NCBI GenBank assembly: GCA_047623555.1 | Contig: JBLHMP010000098.1 | Coordinates: 1 to 12,466, forward strand | Source: NORP181 sp047623555 | Lineage (GTDB): Bacteria; Pseudomonadota; Alphaproteobacteria; Rhodobacterales; Rhodobacteraceae | DNA length: 12,466 bases | Direction of reading: 5' to 3' | Shown: positions 1 through 7,018 of the stretch, piece after piece | Layout: every line of letters begins with the position of its first letter | Numbering within the stretch: position 1 is the stretch's first letter | The notes under the pieces: model-generated | Told to the model about the DNA's origin: nothing | Seen by the model: the letters and a program-made list of their open reading frames with translations, nothing else | Databases searched by the model: none | Position numbers and translations under genes: made by a program

Positions 1-2
1 CA

Positions 3-68
3 GCGTTCAAACCGGTCGATTTATTTAACGACCTGCTGCTGTTCCGGCATCGGGGCACTGGGGTCTAA
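3..68 (+). CDS. C-terminal tail of an unidentified gene (partial)
   Basis: An open frame enters from the left edge and ends at TAA 66-68. It encodes about 21 residues, with the readable stretch AFKPVDLFNDLLLFRHRG before the stop. The frame uses codons like the neighbouring genes, and the stop lies just before a strong purine-rich stretch (68-74), as expected for a gene end. I do not recognise the protein. The short 'KPVDL' sequence is reminiscent of the last helix of receiver domains, but that is far too little to name it. The frame could also be chance, since only 22 codons are visible. Confidence 0.4.
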   Translation, partial: AFKPVDLFNDLLLFRHRGTGV

Positions 69-82
69 AGGGGGGCCTTGCC

Positions 83-280
83 ATGACTTTTCAAAACTAC
101 ACAAATTTTTTCAAACTCTTTTCTGCCCATCGTCAGCCATCGGATCAAAGGTCACCCTGTGATCTGCGCCGCGACCAAAACCGCAAAGCCGATGTCAACC
201 GGCAGGCACAGTTTCACACCGACCTGCACCAACATCTGAAATCAGACCTGATCAAGTCCTACATTCCGCGGGGCAATTGA
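83..280 (+). CDS. Small hypothetical ORF (65 aa) immediately upstream of the response regulator
   Basis: The ATG at 83 is preceded by a strong Shine-Dalgarno-like run (AAGGGGGG, 68-75) at good spacing. The stop TGA (278-280) is separated from the response-regulator ATG by one base, an arrangement typical of translational coupling. The product would be polar and rich in Gln, Asn, Arg, Lys and His, with no signal peptide or membrane segment. I recognise no domain. The first 15 codons are AT-rich and rather unlike neighbouring genes, so this could instead be the 5' leader and promoter region of the regulator, with the ORF open by chance. Alternatively it is a short leader peptide that couples ribosomes into the regulator gene. 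Confidence 0.3.
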   Translation: MTFQNYTNFFKLFSAHRQPSDQRSPCDLRRDQNRKADVNRQAQFHTDLHQHLKSDLIKSYIPRGN

Positions 281-281
281 T

Positions 282-986
282 ATGCACCGTATTGCGTTGG
301 TCGATGACGACCGTAACATTCTGATTTCATTGTCAATGATGCTTGAGCAAGAAGGGTTTCTTGTCGACACCTATTCAGACCCGGAACAGGCGCTGCGATC
401 TATGCGTCGCCAGCCACCGGACCTTGCGGTTCTGGATGTCAAAATGCCCCGTATGGATGGCCTGGATCTGTTGCAAAAGCTGCGCCAAGAGTCAGATATA
501 CCGGTGGTCTTTCTGACCTCACAAAGCAGCGAAGCCGACGAAGTGCTTGGCCTGCATCTGGGCGCGGATGATTACATGCGTAAACCGTTTTCGCCGCGTG
601 TTCTGCTCGAACGCCTTCGCGCATTGGTTCGGCGCGCCGAAACATCGTCTGACACCTCAAAGCACGAAAAACCGCTACCGCAGCTCATTCGTGGCCCGTT
701 GATGATGGACCAGAATAGCCTGTGCGTGACATGGCGTGGCTCTGCGATAAAACTGACCAATATCGAATTCAATGTATTGCGCTATCTGGTGGATAGACCC
801 GGCTTTGCCCGCAGTCGCGAACAGATGATGGAGAGGGTTTATTCTGAGGACATTTTTGTCGCGGATCGCACCATCGATAGCCATATCAAACGCATTCGCA
901 AAAAACTTCGCGAGATTGATAGCGGTTTTGACGCGATTGAAACGCTCTACGGTATGGGCTATCGGTTTTCGCCTCCTGAAAACTAA
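282..986 (+). CDS. OmpR/PhoB-family response regulator, ChvI-like (orphan)
   Basis: A 234-aa two-domain cytoplasmic response regulator. The receiver domain (about residues 1-118) has the acidic pocket D8-D10, the phospho-acceptor D52 in the block VLDVKMPRMDG, the switch T79 and the conserved K101 in KPF. The C-terminal winged-helix DNA-binding domain (about 135-232) ends with the recognition-helix and wing block around DRTIDSHIKRIRKKLR and the GMGYRF end. Length and motifs match the ChvI branch, which in alphaproteobacteria pairs with the sensor kinase ChvG and controls envelope, acid and symbiosis responses. The sequence seems clearly diverged from the roseobacter ChvI I remember, so it may be a paralogue. 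No histidine kinase follows: the next gene is cobS. The ATG at 282 lies 1 nt after the stop of a small upstream ORF. Its partner kinase must be elsewhere or to the left of the window. Confidence 0.92.
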   Translation: MHRIALVDDDRNILISLSMMLEQEGFLVDTYSDPEQALRSMRRQPPDLAVLDVKMPRMDGLDLLQKLRQESDIPVVFLTSQSSEADEVLGLHLGADDYMRKPFSPRVLLERLRALVRRAETSSDTSKHEKPLPQLIRGPLMMDQNSLCVTWRGSAIKLTNIEFNVLRYLVDRPGFARSREQMMERVYSEDIFVADRTIDSHIKRIRKKLREIDSGFDAIETLYGMGYRFSPPEN

Positions 987-1123
987 GTTCGATAATGATG
1001 CGGGCAAAAGGCAGCGGAAAGTCGACTTGCCCTTGCCCTTGCCCGCAATATGATGCACCACGAACAGGATTTAAATCGGGGCGCAAACGGGCATCCCGAC
1101 ACAAGACGATAAGGACAATGGGC
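987..1123 (+). promoter_or_regulatory. cobS leader with tandem TTGCCC repeats, inverted repeat and candidate promoter
   Basis: This 137-bp gap between the response regulator and cobS contains three perfect tandem copies of TTGCCC (1027-1044). The last copy extends to TTGCCCGC (1039-1046), an exact complement of GCGGGCAA at 1000-1007, so an 8-bp stem with a 31-nt loop can form. The first TTGCCC (1027-1032) lies 16 bp upstream of TATGAT (1049-1054), a plausible sigma70 -35/-10 pair for cobS. AAGGA at 1111-1115 is the ribosome binding site that decides the cobS start. I see no match to a cobalamin riboswitch core. The promoter call is a pattern match only. Confidence 0.35.
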
Positions 1124-2110
1124 ATGGCCGACGGCGCAACAGGTATCAACGAAAAACCAACCGAAGACATTTCGATCCGCGATGTGTTTGGTGTAGAATC
1201 TGACATGAAGGTCAAAGGCTTTGCCGAAACCTCTGAGCGGGTGCCGAATATTGATCCGACTTATAAATTCGATCCTGACACGACAATCGCCATTCTGGCC
1301 GGGTTCGCCCACAACCGTCGCGTCCTGATCCAAGGCTATCACGGCACAGGCAAATCGACCCACATCGAACAGGTCGCGGCCCGGCTGAACTGGCCAACTG
1401 TGCGTGTGAACCTTGACAGTCACATCAGCCGCATCGACCTGATCGGCAAAGACGCGATCAAACTGCGTGACGGCATGCAGGTCACCGAATTCCACGAAGG
1501 CATTCTGCCCGCCGCGTTGCGTACCAACACCGCAATTGTGTTTGACGAATATGATGCTGGCCGTGCCGACGTGATGTTTGTGATCCAACGGGTGCTGGAA
1601 CATGACGGCAAGCTGACGCTGATGGATCAGAACGAAATCATCACGCCACACCCGTATTTCCGGCTGTTTGCCACCGCCAACACTGTTGGTTTGGGCGACA
1701 CCACCGGGCTTTATCACGGCACCCAACAGATCAACCAGGCCCAGATGGACCGTTGGTCGCTGGTCGCAACGCTAAACTATCTTAGCATTGATGCGGAAAC
1801 CGCCATCGTGCTGTCCAAGGCGCCGCATTACAACTCTGAGAAGGGCCGCAAGATCGTCAAGCAGATGGTCACCGTGGCCGACCTGACCCGGACGGCGTTT
1901 ATGAATGGCGACCTGTCGACGGTTATGTCACCGCGCACAGTGATCAACTGGGCCCAGAACTCTGAAATTTTCAGCAATCTGGGCTATGCGTTCCGCCTGT
2001 CGTTCCTCAACAAATGTGACGAGCTTGAGCGCCAGACAGTTGCTGAGTTCTATCAGCGCTGCTTTGACGAGGAACTGCCGGAAAGTGCGGCCAGCGTTAG
2101 CCTGGGCTAA
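1124..2110 (+). CDS. cobS: Cobaltochelatase subunit CobS (AAA+ ATPase)
   Basis: A 328-aa MoxR-type AAA+ ATPase of the aerobic cobaltochelatase CobNST, which inserts cobalt into hydrogenobyrinic acid a,c-diamide during B12 synthesis. Visible motifs: Walker A GYHGTGKST (71-79), Walker B IVFDEYD (138-144), sensor-1 ATAN (183-186) and arginine-finger candidates around R210. The C-terminus (ELPESAASVSLG) matches roseobacter CobS as remembered. I chose the ATG at 1124 (MADG...) because AAGGA at 1111-1115 lies 8 nt upstream and the length then equals the family norm. The ATG at 1118 is too close to the RBS, and an extension from 995 would add a Cys/Pro-rich N-terminus unlike CobS. CobS forms a hexamer that binds the VWA subunit CobT, encoded two genes downstream. 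CobN is not in the window. Confidence 0.95.
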   Translation: MADGATGINEKPTEDISIRDVFGVESDMKVKGFAETSERVPNIDPTYKFDPDTTIAILAGFAHNRRVLIQGYHGTGKSTHIEQVAARLNWPTVRVNLDSHISRIDLIGKDAIKLRDGMQVTEFHEGILPAALRTNTAIVFDEYDAGRADVMFVIQRVLEHDGKLTLMDQNEIITPHPYFRLFATANTVGLGDTTGLYHGTQQINQAQMDRWSLVATLNYLSIDAETAIVLSKAPHYNSEKGRKIVKQMVTVADLTRTAFMNGDLSTVMSPRTVINWAQNSEIFSNLGYAFRLSFLNKCDELERQTVAEFYQRCFDEELPESAASVSLG

Positions 2111-2134
2111 ACTGCCTATGGGAGGTCTGAGCCA

Positions 2135-2827
2135 ATGCATATCGGACTGATCGGCGGCATCGGGGTGGCGGCAACTGTTGCCTATTACGAACGTCTGACT
2201 GCGGCCATGCGGGCGCGGGACGCGCGGCCCGAGCTGACGATTGTGCATGCCAATGCGTTCGATTTGATCCGCACCAGTGTTGCTGATCTGCGCGACGAAC
2301 AGGCCGTTGTTTACGCGGCTCTGATTGCGCGGCTCAAGGCGGCTGGCGCGGATTGCGCGGCGATTACCTCGCTGGGCGGGCATTTCTGTTATGATGAGAC
2401 CGCCGTGATTTCGCCCTTGCCAATGGTCAGCGCCATTGCACCGCTGGATAGCTATTTCGCCGAGCAAGGCATGGGAAAAGTTGGGCTCTTGGGCACAGAA
2501 ATCGTCATGCGCACGCGGTTCTTTGGACAACTTGACCAGACCGAAACGGTGGTGCCGCACGGCGATCTTGTGGCGCTTGGACAGGTCTATCAGGATATGG
2601 CGACCAGCGGCATTTGCACCGACACGCAGCGCCAAACGTTCTTTGACGCAGGACGTGAAATGATCGAAAATCAGGGCGCGGATGCAATTATTCTGGCTGG
2701 AACTGACCTTGATCTGGCCTATGGTGGCTATGATCCGGGATATCCGGTGGTGGATGCGCTGGACGTGCATGTGAACGTGCTCGCCGATCTGGCCAGTGGT
2801 CGCACGACAATGGACATACGACAATGA
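2135..2827 (+). CDS. Aspartate/glutamate racemase-family protein with atypical active site
   Basis: A 230-aa cytoplasmic protein of the Asp/Glu racemase superfamily. It starts with the typical MHIGLIGGIG strand-loop and keeps the two-domain pattern. Canonical members carry two catalytic cysteines, in CNT-like and GCTE-like motifs. Here the first motif region reads ITSLGGHFC (77-85), with no Cys at the CNT position although C85 is nearby. The second reads LAGTDL (187-192), with Gly where Cys is expected. I remember similar genes beside cobS/cobT in other Rhodobacteraceae with the same GTDL motif, so this looks like a subfamily trait and not decay. The gene begins 24 nt after cobS with a strong GGGAGG site and ends 16 nt before the cobT start, so the three are almost certainly co-transcribed. 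Substrate and activity are unknown. It may act on another small carboxylate or be non-catalytic. Confidence 0.85.
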   Translation: MHIGLIGGIGVAATVAYYERLTAAMRARDARPELTIVHANAFDLIRTSVADLRDEQAVVYAALIARLKAAGADCAAITSLGGHFCYDETAVISPLPMVSAIAPLDSYFAEQGMGKVGLLGTEIVMRTRFFGQLDQTETVVPHGDLVALGQVYQDMATSGICTDTQRQTFFDAGREMIENQGADAIILAGTDLDLAYGGYDPGYPVVDALDVHVNVLADLASGRTTMDIRQ

Positions 2828-2843
2828 ACGCGGGACAAGCGAT

Positions 2844-4721
2844 ATGAGCAAACCAAACGACAACCCCGCCGATCCGTTCAAAAAGGCGCTGGCCGAGGCC
2901 ACTAAGGTCATGGCCAACGACCCTGAACTGACGATCAGCTATACTGTCGATCCGTCCGGTCTTTCGGGTGAGGCAATGCGCCTGCCACAAGTCAGCCGCC
3001 GCATGACCCGCGACGAGGTGCTGTTGGCACGCGGCACCGCCGACGCCTTGGCGTTGCACCGCAGATACCATGTGGATTCGGTGCATTCGCGCTATGCGCC
3101 TCCCGGTGACATGGCGCGCGATTTGTTTGAGGCGATGGAAACCGCCCGCTGCGAGGCCATGGGCGCGCGCGACATGCCCGGCACGGCGGGCAACATCGAC
3201 GCCAAAATCAGCAACGAGGCAACGCGCCGTGGCTATGAGCAATGCAAAGCCCCGTCCGAGGCGCCGTTGGCAGTGGCCGCGGGCTATCTGATTCGACATC
3301 TGGCAACCGGGCGTGACCTGCCTGCCGGAGCGCAGAACGTCATGGATTTGTGGCGTGGTTTCATCGAGGAACAGGCCGGTGGAACACTGGAGAACCTGCA
3401 GGATACCTTGGACGACCCAACTGAATTTGCCCGTTTTGCCCGCCAGGTCATCAAGGATCTGGGCTATGGGGATCAACTGGGGCAAGACCCGGATGAGTTG
3501 GACGACGATCAGGACGACAACGCCGAGGACGATGCCCAGGACGATCAGGACCCTGATAGCACCGGATCTGAGGATGCCGACGACGACGAGGCCGATGCAA
3601 ACCCGGAACAAGCCCAGGAAGATCAGCAGGATCAGTCGCAAGCCCAGGTTGGCATGGATGACATGGCGGATGAGGAAATGGGTGATGAGGCCGAAATGCC
3701 CGAAGGTGAGGCCCCGATTGAGCCACCTGCCCCGCCGCCCGCATCCGAGGCTGACCCGAATTATAATGTTTATTTGGCCACCCACGACGAAGAAATCCGC
3801 GCCGAAGATTTGGCCGAACCCGTCGAGCTGGAGCGTCTGCGCGCCTATCTGGATCAACAGCTTGAGCCGTTAAAAGGTGCCGTGTCGCGACTGGCAAACA
3901 AATTGCAGCGTCGCCTGCAGGCGCAACAGAACCGCAGTTGGTTGTTCGATCTGGAAGAGGGTATTTTGGATGCCGGGCGTCTGGCGCGGGTTGTGGCAAG
4001 CCCGACAACGCCGCTTAGTTTCAAGATCGAGAAAGACACCGAATTCCGCGATACTTTGGTGACGCTGCTGCTGGATAATTCCGGCTCAATGCGGGGCCGT
4101 CCGATTTCGATTGCGGCGATCTGTGCCGATGTTTTGGCACGCACGCTAGAACGCTGCGGCGTGAAGGTTGAAATTCTGGGCTTTACCACACGCGCCTGGA
4201 AAGGTGGCCAATCCCGCGAAGCATGGTTGAACGATGGTCGCCCGCAACAACCCGGTCGCCTGAACGATCTGCGCCACATTATATATAAGAGTGCGGATGC
4301 GCCTTGGCGGCGGTCGCGGCCCAATCTGGGGCTGATGATGAAAGAGGGATTGTTAAAGGAAAACATCGACGGTGAGGCGCTGGAATGGGCGCATCGGCGA
4401 ATGGTTTCCCGCCCCGAAGTGCGCAAAATTCTGATGGTTATTTCAGATGGCGCTCCGGTGGATGACAGCACGCTATCGGTCAATCCGGCGAACTATCTCG
4501 AGAAACATCTGCGCGATGTTATTGCGATGGTGGAACGCAAACGGGCGGTAGAATTGCTCGCGATTGGCATCGGGCATGACGTGACGCGCTATTATGAGCG
4601 GGCAGTGACAATTACCGATGTTGAGCAGTTGGCCGGTGCGATGACCGAGCAACTGGCGTCGTTGTTTGATTCAGACCCAAGGGCACGCGCGCGGGTTAAA
4701 GGGTTCCGTAAGGCTGGTTAG
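2844..4721 (+). CDS. cobT: Cobaltochelatase subunit CobT (VWA domain)
   Basis: A 625-aa cobaltochelatase subunit. An N-terminal conserved domain (about 1-210, including the TGRDLPAGAQNVMDLW stretch) is followed by a strongly acidic Asp/Glu/Gln-rich linker (about 215-300) and a C-terminal von Willebrand A domain. The VWA MIDAS motif is intact: D411-x-S413-x-S415 in DNSGSM, T448/T449 in GFTTR, and D535 in VISDG. CobT docks on the CobS AAA+ ring, and together they power CobN. The start at 2844 (MSKPNDNPADPFKKAL) matches the family N-terminus. The in-frame ATG at 2796 would overlap the racemase-like gene and add 16 unlike residues. The Shine-Dalgarno is weak (CGGGA, about 2831-2835), suggesting coupling to the upstream gene. 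The stop TAG at 4719-4721 is followed by a short GC hairpin. Confidence 0.95.
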   Translation: MSKPNDNPADPFKKALAEATKVMANDPELTISYTVDPSGLSGEAMRLPQVSRRMTRDEVLLARGTADALALHRRYHVDSVHSRYAPPGDMARDLFEAMETARCEAMGARDMPGTAGNIDAKISNEATRRGYEQCKAPSEAPLAVAAGYLIRHLATGRDLPAGAQNVMDLWRGFIEEQAGGTLENLQDTLDDPTEFARFARQVIKDLGYGDQLGQDPDELDDDQDDNAEDDAQDDQDPDSTGSEDADDDEADANPEQAQEDQQDQSQAQVGMDDMADEEMGDEAEMPEGEAPIEPPAPPPASEADPNYNVYLATHDEEIRAEDLAEPVELERLRAYLDQQLEPLKGAVSRLANKLQRRLQAQQNRSWLFDLEEGILDAGRLARVVASPTTPLSFKIEKDTEFRDTLVTLLLDNSGSMRGRPISIAAICADVLARTLERCGVKVEILGFTTRAWKGGQSREAWLNDGRPQQPGRLNDLRHIIYKSADAPWRRSRPNLGLMMKEGLLKENIDGEALEWAHRRMVSRPEVRKILMVISDGAPVDDSTLSVNPANYLEKHLRDVIAMVERKRAVELLAIGIGHDVTRYYERAVTITDVEQLAGAMTEQLASLFDSDPRARARVKGFRKAG

Positions 4722-4728
4722 GAACAGA

Positions 4729-4741
4729 GCCGCTTTGCGGC
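4729..4741 (+). terminator. Weak terminator-like hairpin after cobT
   Basis: GCCGC-TTT-GCGGC forms a perfect 5-bp stem with a 3-nt loop 7 nt after the cobT stop and is followed by AATTTC. There is no clear U-tract, so it may be a weak attenuator or 3'-end stabiliser and not a true intrinsic terminator. Confidence 0.3.
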
Positions 4742-4755
4742 AATTTCAGGCCCCT

Positions 4756-4787
4756 GGCAGGGATATTTTCGAACAAAAGAAGGCGGG
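4756..4787 (+). repeat. Shared intergenic motif, copy A (before the aminopeptidase gene)
   Basis: The stretch begins GGCAG, carries the core ATATTTTCGAAC and ends AAAAGAAGGCGGG. It closely resembles the reverse complement of 11457-11490 (GGCAG, then GTATTTTTGACGAGAAGAA, then CGGGG). Copy A lies directly upstream of the aminopeptidase ATG at 4790, and its GAAGGCGGG may double as the ribosome binding site. I recall a similar string in many roseobacter intergenic regions but cannot verify that here. Confidence 0.45.
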
Positions 4788-4789
4788 CG

Positions 4790-6580
4790 ATGTTTCAAAC
4801 TTTTGAGGTAACGGCGCGACCTGAACAGGGCCCTCCCCGATTGTTGGCTTTGCGCCGCGAGATGTCGGCCGAGGGGCTTGACGGTTTTTTGGTGCCGCGC
4901 GCGGATGCGCATCAGGGCGAATACGTGGCCGATCACGATGCGCGGTTGTCTTGGTTAAGCGGCTTTACCGGGTCTGCCGGGTTTTGTGCGGTGTTGGCGG
5001 ATGTGGCCGGTGTGTTCATCGACGGGCGCTATCGCACGCAGGTCAAGGCGCAGGTGGCGGATGTATTCACGCCGGTGCCGTGGCCCGAAGTGACATTGGC
5101 GCAGTGGTTAGCAGAGCAATTGCCCAACGGTGGCCGCGTCGGGTTTGACCCGTGGTTGCACCCCGTCGGGCAAATTACAGAGTTGAGCATAACACTTAAC
5201 AGCACGGGAATTGAGCTGGTGCAAAGCGCCAATTTGGTGGACCGGATCTGGGCCGATCAACCAGAGCCACCGATGATGCCAGTAAAACCGCATCCAATTG
5301 AATTTGCTGGCGAAAGTGGTGCCATTAAATGCGCACGACTGGCTGCGGGTTTGCGTGAAGCCAAGCATCGGTCTGCGGTGATCACGCAACCGGATTCGAT
5401 CATGTGGCTGCTGAATATTCGCGGTGCTGATATTGCCCGCAACCCTGTGGCGCATTGCTTTGCAGTCTTGCATGACGACGCACGGGTGGATTTATTTATT
5501 GCGGCGCAAAAAATTAGCGGCTTGGCGGATTGGCTTGGCGAGACTGTCACCGCCCATGATCCATCAGCGTTTTTGGGTCTGCTATCTGAATTGACCAGCC
5601 CGGTTGCCATCGACAAGGCCAGCGCCCCGCAGCGCGTTGCGGATGCGTTGGGCGCGGCAGCGGTGTTTGCCAGTGATCCCTGTGCGCTGCCCAAAGCCTG
5701 CAAAAACGTCGCCGAGATCGAGGGCAGTGCAGCCGCGCATTTGCGCGATGGTGCGGCGATGGTTGAATTGCTGTGCTGGCTGGATACGCAAAGGCCCGGA
5801 ACGGTTACCGAGACCCAGGTTGTTGCCCAGCTCGAGGCCTGTCGCCGTCGCGATAACGCCCTGCAAGACATCAGTTTTGAGACCATTTCCGGCACCGGCT
5901 CCAATGGTGCGATCATGCATTACCGGGTGACGGATGAAACCGATGCGCGGCTTGAGAGCGGTCATTTACTGGTGCTGGACAGTGGCGGTCAGTATCTGGA
6001 TGGCACCACCGACATCACCCGCACTGTTCCCATCGGCCCGCCGGGACATGACGAACGCGCCGCCTTTACCCGGGTGCTGCAAGGCATGATCAACATGTCG
6101 CGGCTTCGCTGGCCTGTTGGCCTTGCGGGGCGCGATATTGAGGCGATTGGCCGACTGCCACTGTGGCAGGCCGGGCAAGATTTCAATCACGGGCTGGGGC
6201 ATGGCGTTGGCGCCTACCTGAGCGTGCATGAAGGTCCGCAACGGCTTAGCAGGATCAGCCATGTGCCGCTGCTGCCCGGCATGATCCTGTCCAATGAGCC
6301 GGGGTATTACCGCGAAGGCGCCTTTGGCATCCGCATCGAGAACCTGATTGTTGTGCAAGAGGCACCTGCCCTACCCGGTGGCGACACCGAGCGGGCCATG
6401 CTGAACTGGCGCACCCTGACATTTGTGCCGATTGACCGGCGGTTGATTGTCACCGATATGCTGTCCGTGGCCGAACGGAGCTGGCTAAACGCCTATCATA
6501 CCGAGGTCGCGGAAAAGATCGCGCCACGGGTGGGCGCGGCGACGAAACTGTGGTTGGATGCCGCAACTGCCCCCTTGTGA
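4790..6580 (+). CDS. Xaa-Pro aminopeptidase (aminopeptidase P, M24B family)
   Basis: A 596-aa cytoplasmic metallopeptidase that removes N-terminal residues preceding proline. Two creatinase-like N-terminal domains (about 1-150 and 160-305) precede the pita-bread catalytic domain (about 310-530) and a C-terminal extension, the long three-domain form also found in eukaryotic cytosolic APP, not the shorter E. coli PepP form. All five dinuclear-metal ligands are visible: D397 (LVLDSGGQY), D408 (GTTDITRT), H471 (GLGHGVG), E503 (LSNEPGYY) and E517 (RIENL). The supporting histidines H376 and H480 are also present. The ATG at 4790 is preceded by GAAGGCGGG and gives the expected N-terminus. The gene is 68 nt downstream of cobT on the same strand, but no functional link to B12 is evident. 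DUF427 follows after 26 nt, so those two are probably co-transcribed. Confidence 0.93.
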   Translation: MFQTFEVTARPEQGPPRLLALRREMSAEGLDGFLVPRADAHQGEYVADHDARLSWLSGFTGSAGFCAVLADVAGVFIDGRYRTQVKAQVADVFTPVPWPEVTLAQWLAEQLPNGGRVGFDPWLHPVGQITELSITLNSTGIELVQSANLVDRIWADQPEPPMMPVKPHPIEFAGESGAIKCARLAAGLREAKHRSAVITQPDSIMWLLNIRGADIARNPVAHCFAVLHDDARVDLFIAAQKISGLADWLGETVTAHDPSAFLGLLSELTSPVAIDKASAPQRVADALGAAAVFASDPCALPKACKNVAEIEGSAAAHLRDGAAMVELLCWLDTQRPGTVTETQVVAQLEACRRRDNALQDISFETISGTGSNGAIMHYRVTDETDARLESGHLLVLDSGGQYLDGTTDITRTVPIGPPGHDERAAFTRVLQGMINMSRLRWPVGLAGRDIEAIGRLPLWQAGQDFNHGLGHGVGAYLSVHEGPQRLSRISHVPLLPGMILSNEPGYYREGAFGIRIENLIVVQEAPALPGGDTERAMLNWRTLTFVPIDRRLIVTDMLSVAERSWLNAYHTEVAEKIAPRVGAATKLWLDAATAPL

Positions 6581-6606
6581 CGGGTAGCACCAAAAGGGGA
6601 TACGCG

Positions 6607-6951
6607 ATGGCCGATCATATCAAAATTCGTAAGGCGGGCGGCAAATGGGTCATTCGATCCGGCGGTGCCATTCTGGGCGAAAGCAGCAATGCGCTTGAAC
6701 TGAGCGAAGGCGACTATCCCGCGGTGATCTATTTCCCGCGCGCAGATATTGCCATGGCGCTTCTGGAATGCACCGACAAGGTCACCCATTGTCCGCATAA
6801 GGGCGACGCCAATTATTACAGCATCGTCAATCGCAGCAGCACCACCGAAAACGCCGTTTGGACCTATGAAACACCAATTGATGCAGTGGCCGCGATCAAG
6901 GATCATCTGGCGTTTTATGTCGGTGACAGTATTAAAGTTGAACAGATCTGA
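6607..6951 (+). CDS. DUF427 family protein
   Basis: A 114-aa small cytoplasmic protein matching the DUF427 pattern: an N-terminal IKIRKAGGKWVIRSGG block, the YFPRADI motif (about 44-50), then the core VTHCPHKGDANYYSI (about 59-73) followed by WTYETP and a C-terminal amphipathic segment. The family has a compact beta-rich fold. The biochemical role is not established, although the conserved Cys-Pro-His-Lys-Gly patch looks like a functional site. I chose the ATG at 6607 because AAAAGGGG lies about 10 nt upstream and the N-terminus MADHIKIRK fits the family. The longer frame from 6550 overlaps the upstream gene. The gene is convergent with the GntR regulator, with 67 bp between stops and no clear terminator hairpin. 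Confidence 0.88.
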   Translation: MADHIKIRKAGGKWVIRSGGAILGESSNALELSEGDYPAVIYFPRADIAMALLECTDKVTHCPHKGDANYYSIVNRSSTTENAVWTYETPIDAVAAIKDHLAFYVGDSIKVEQI

Positions 6952-7018
6952 CCGCGATAACACACCAGTACAACGCGCGTCCGGCTTTGGTTTTCAGAAT
7001 GGGCTGTTCAAATTTCTT

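Noticed and set aside
995..1123. N-terminal extension of cobS starting at ATG 995 (43 extra residues, Cys/Pro-rich)
   Set aside because: The extension comes from translating the TTGCCC repeats, has no ribosome site at suitable spacing and does not resemble CobS. The start at 1124 has AAGGA 8 nt upstream and gives the family length.
987..1123. Cobalamin riboswitch upstream of cobS
   Set aside because: The gap is only 137 bp and I could not find a B12-box-like core. The visible structure is explained by the TTGCCC repeats and their complement.
983..1726. Long open frame on the - strand (247 codons) opposite cobS
   Set aside because: It is a shadow of cobS coding bias, with no ribosome site or recognisable domain.
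2688..3857. Long open frame on the - strand (389 codons) opposite cobT
   Set aside because: It mirrors the high-GC third-position bias and acidic-linker composition of cobT. Its Ile/Val/Leu-rich segments are antisense to Asp-rich codons, and no family is recognisable.
6952..7018. Bidirectional terminator between the convergent DUF427 and GntR genes
   Set aside because: No stem longer than about 4 bp with a U-tract is visible in these 67 bases.
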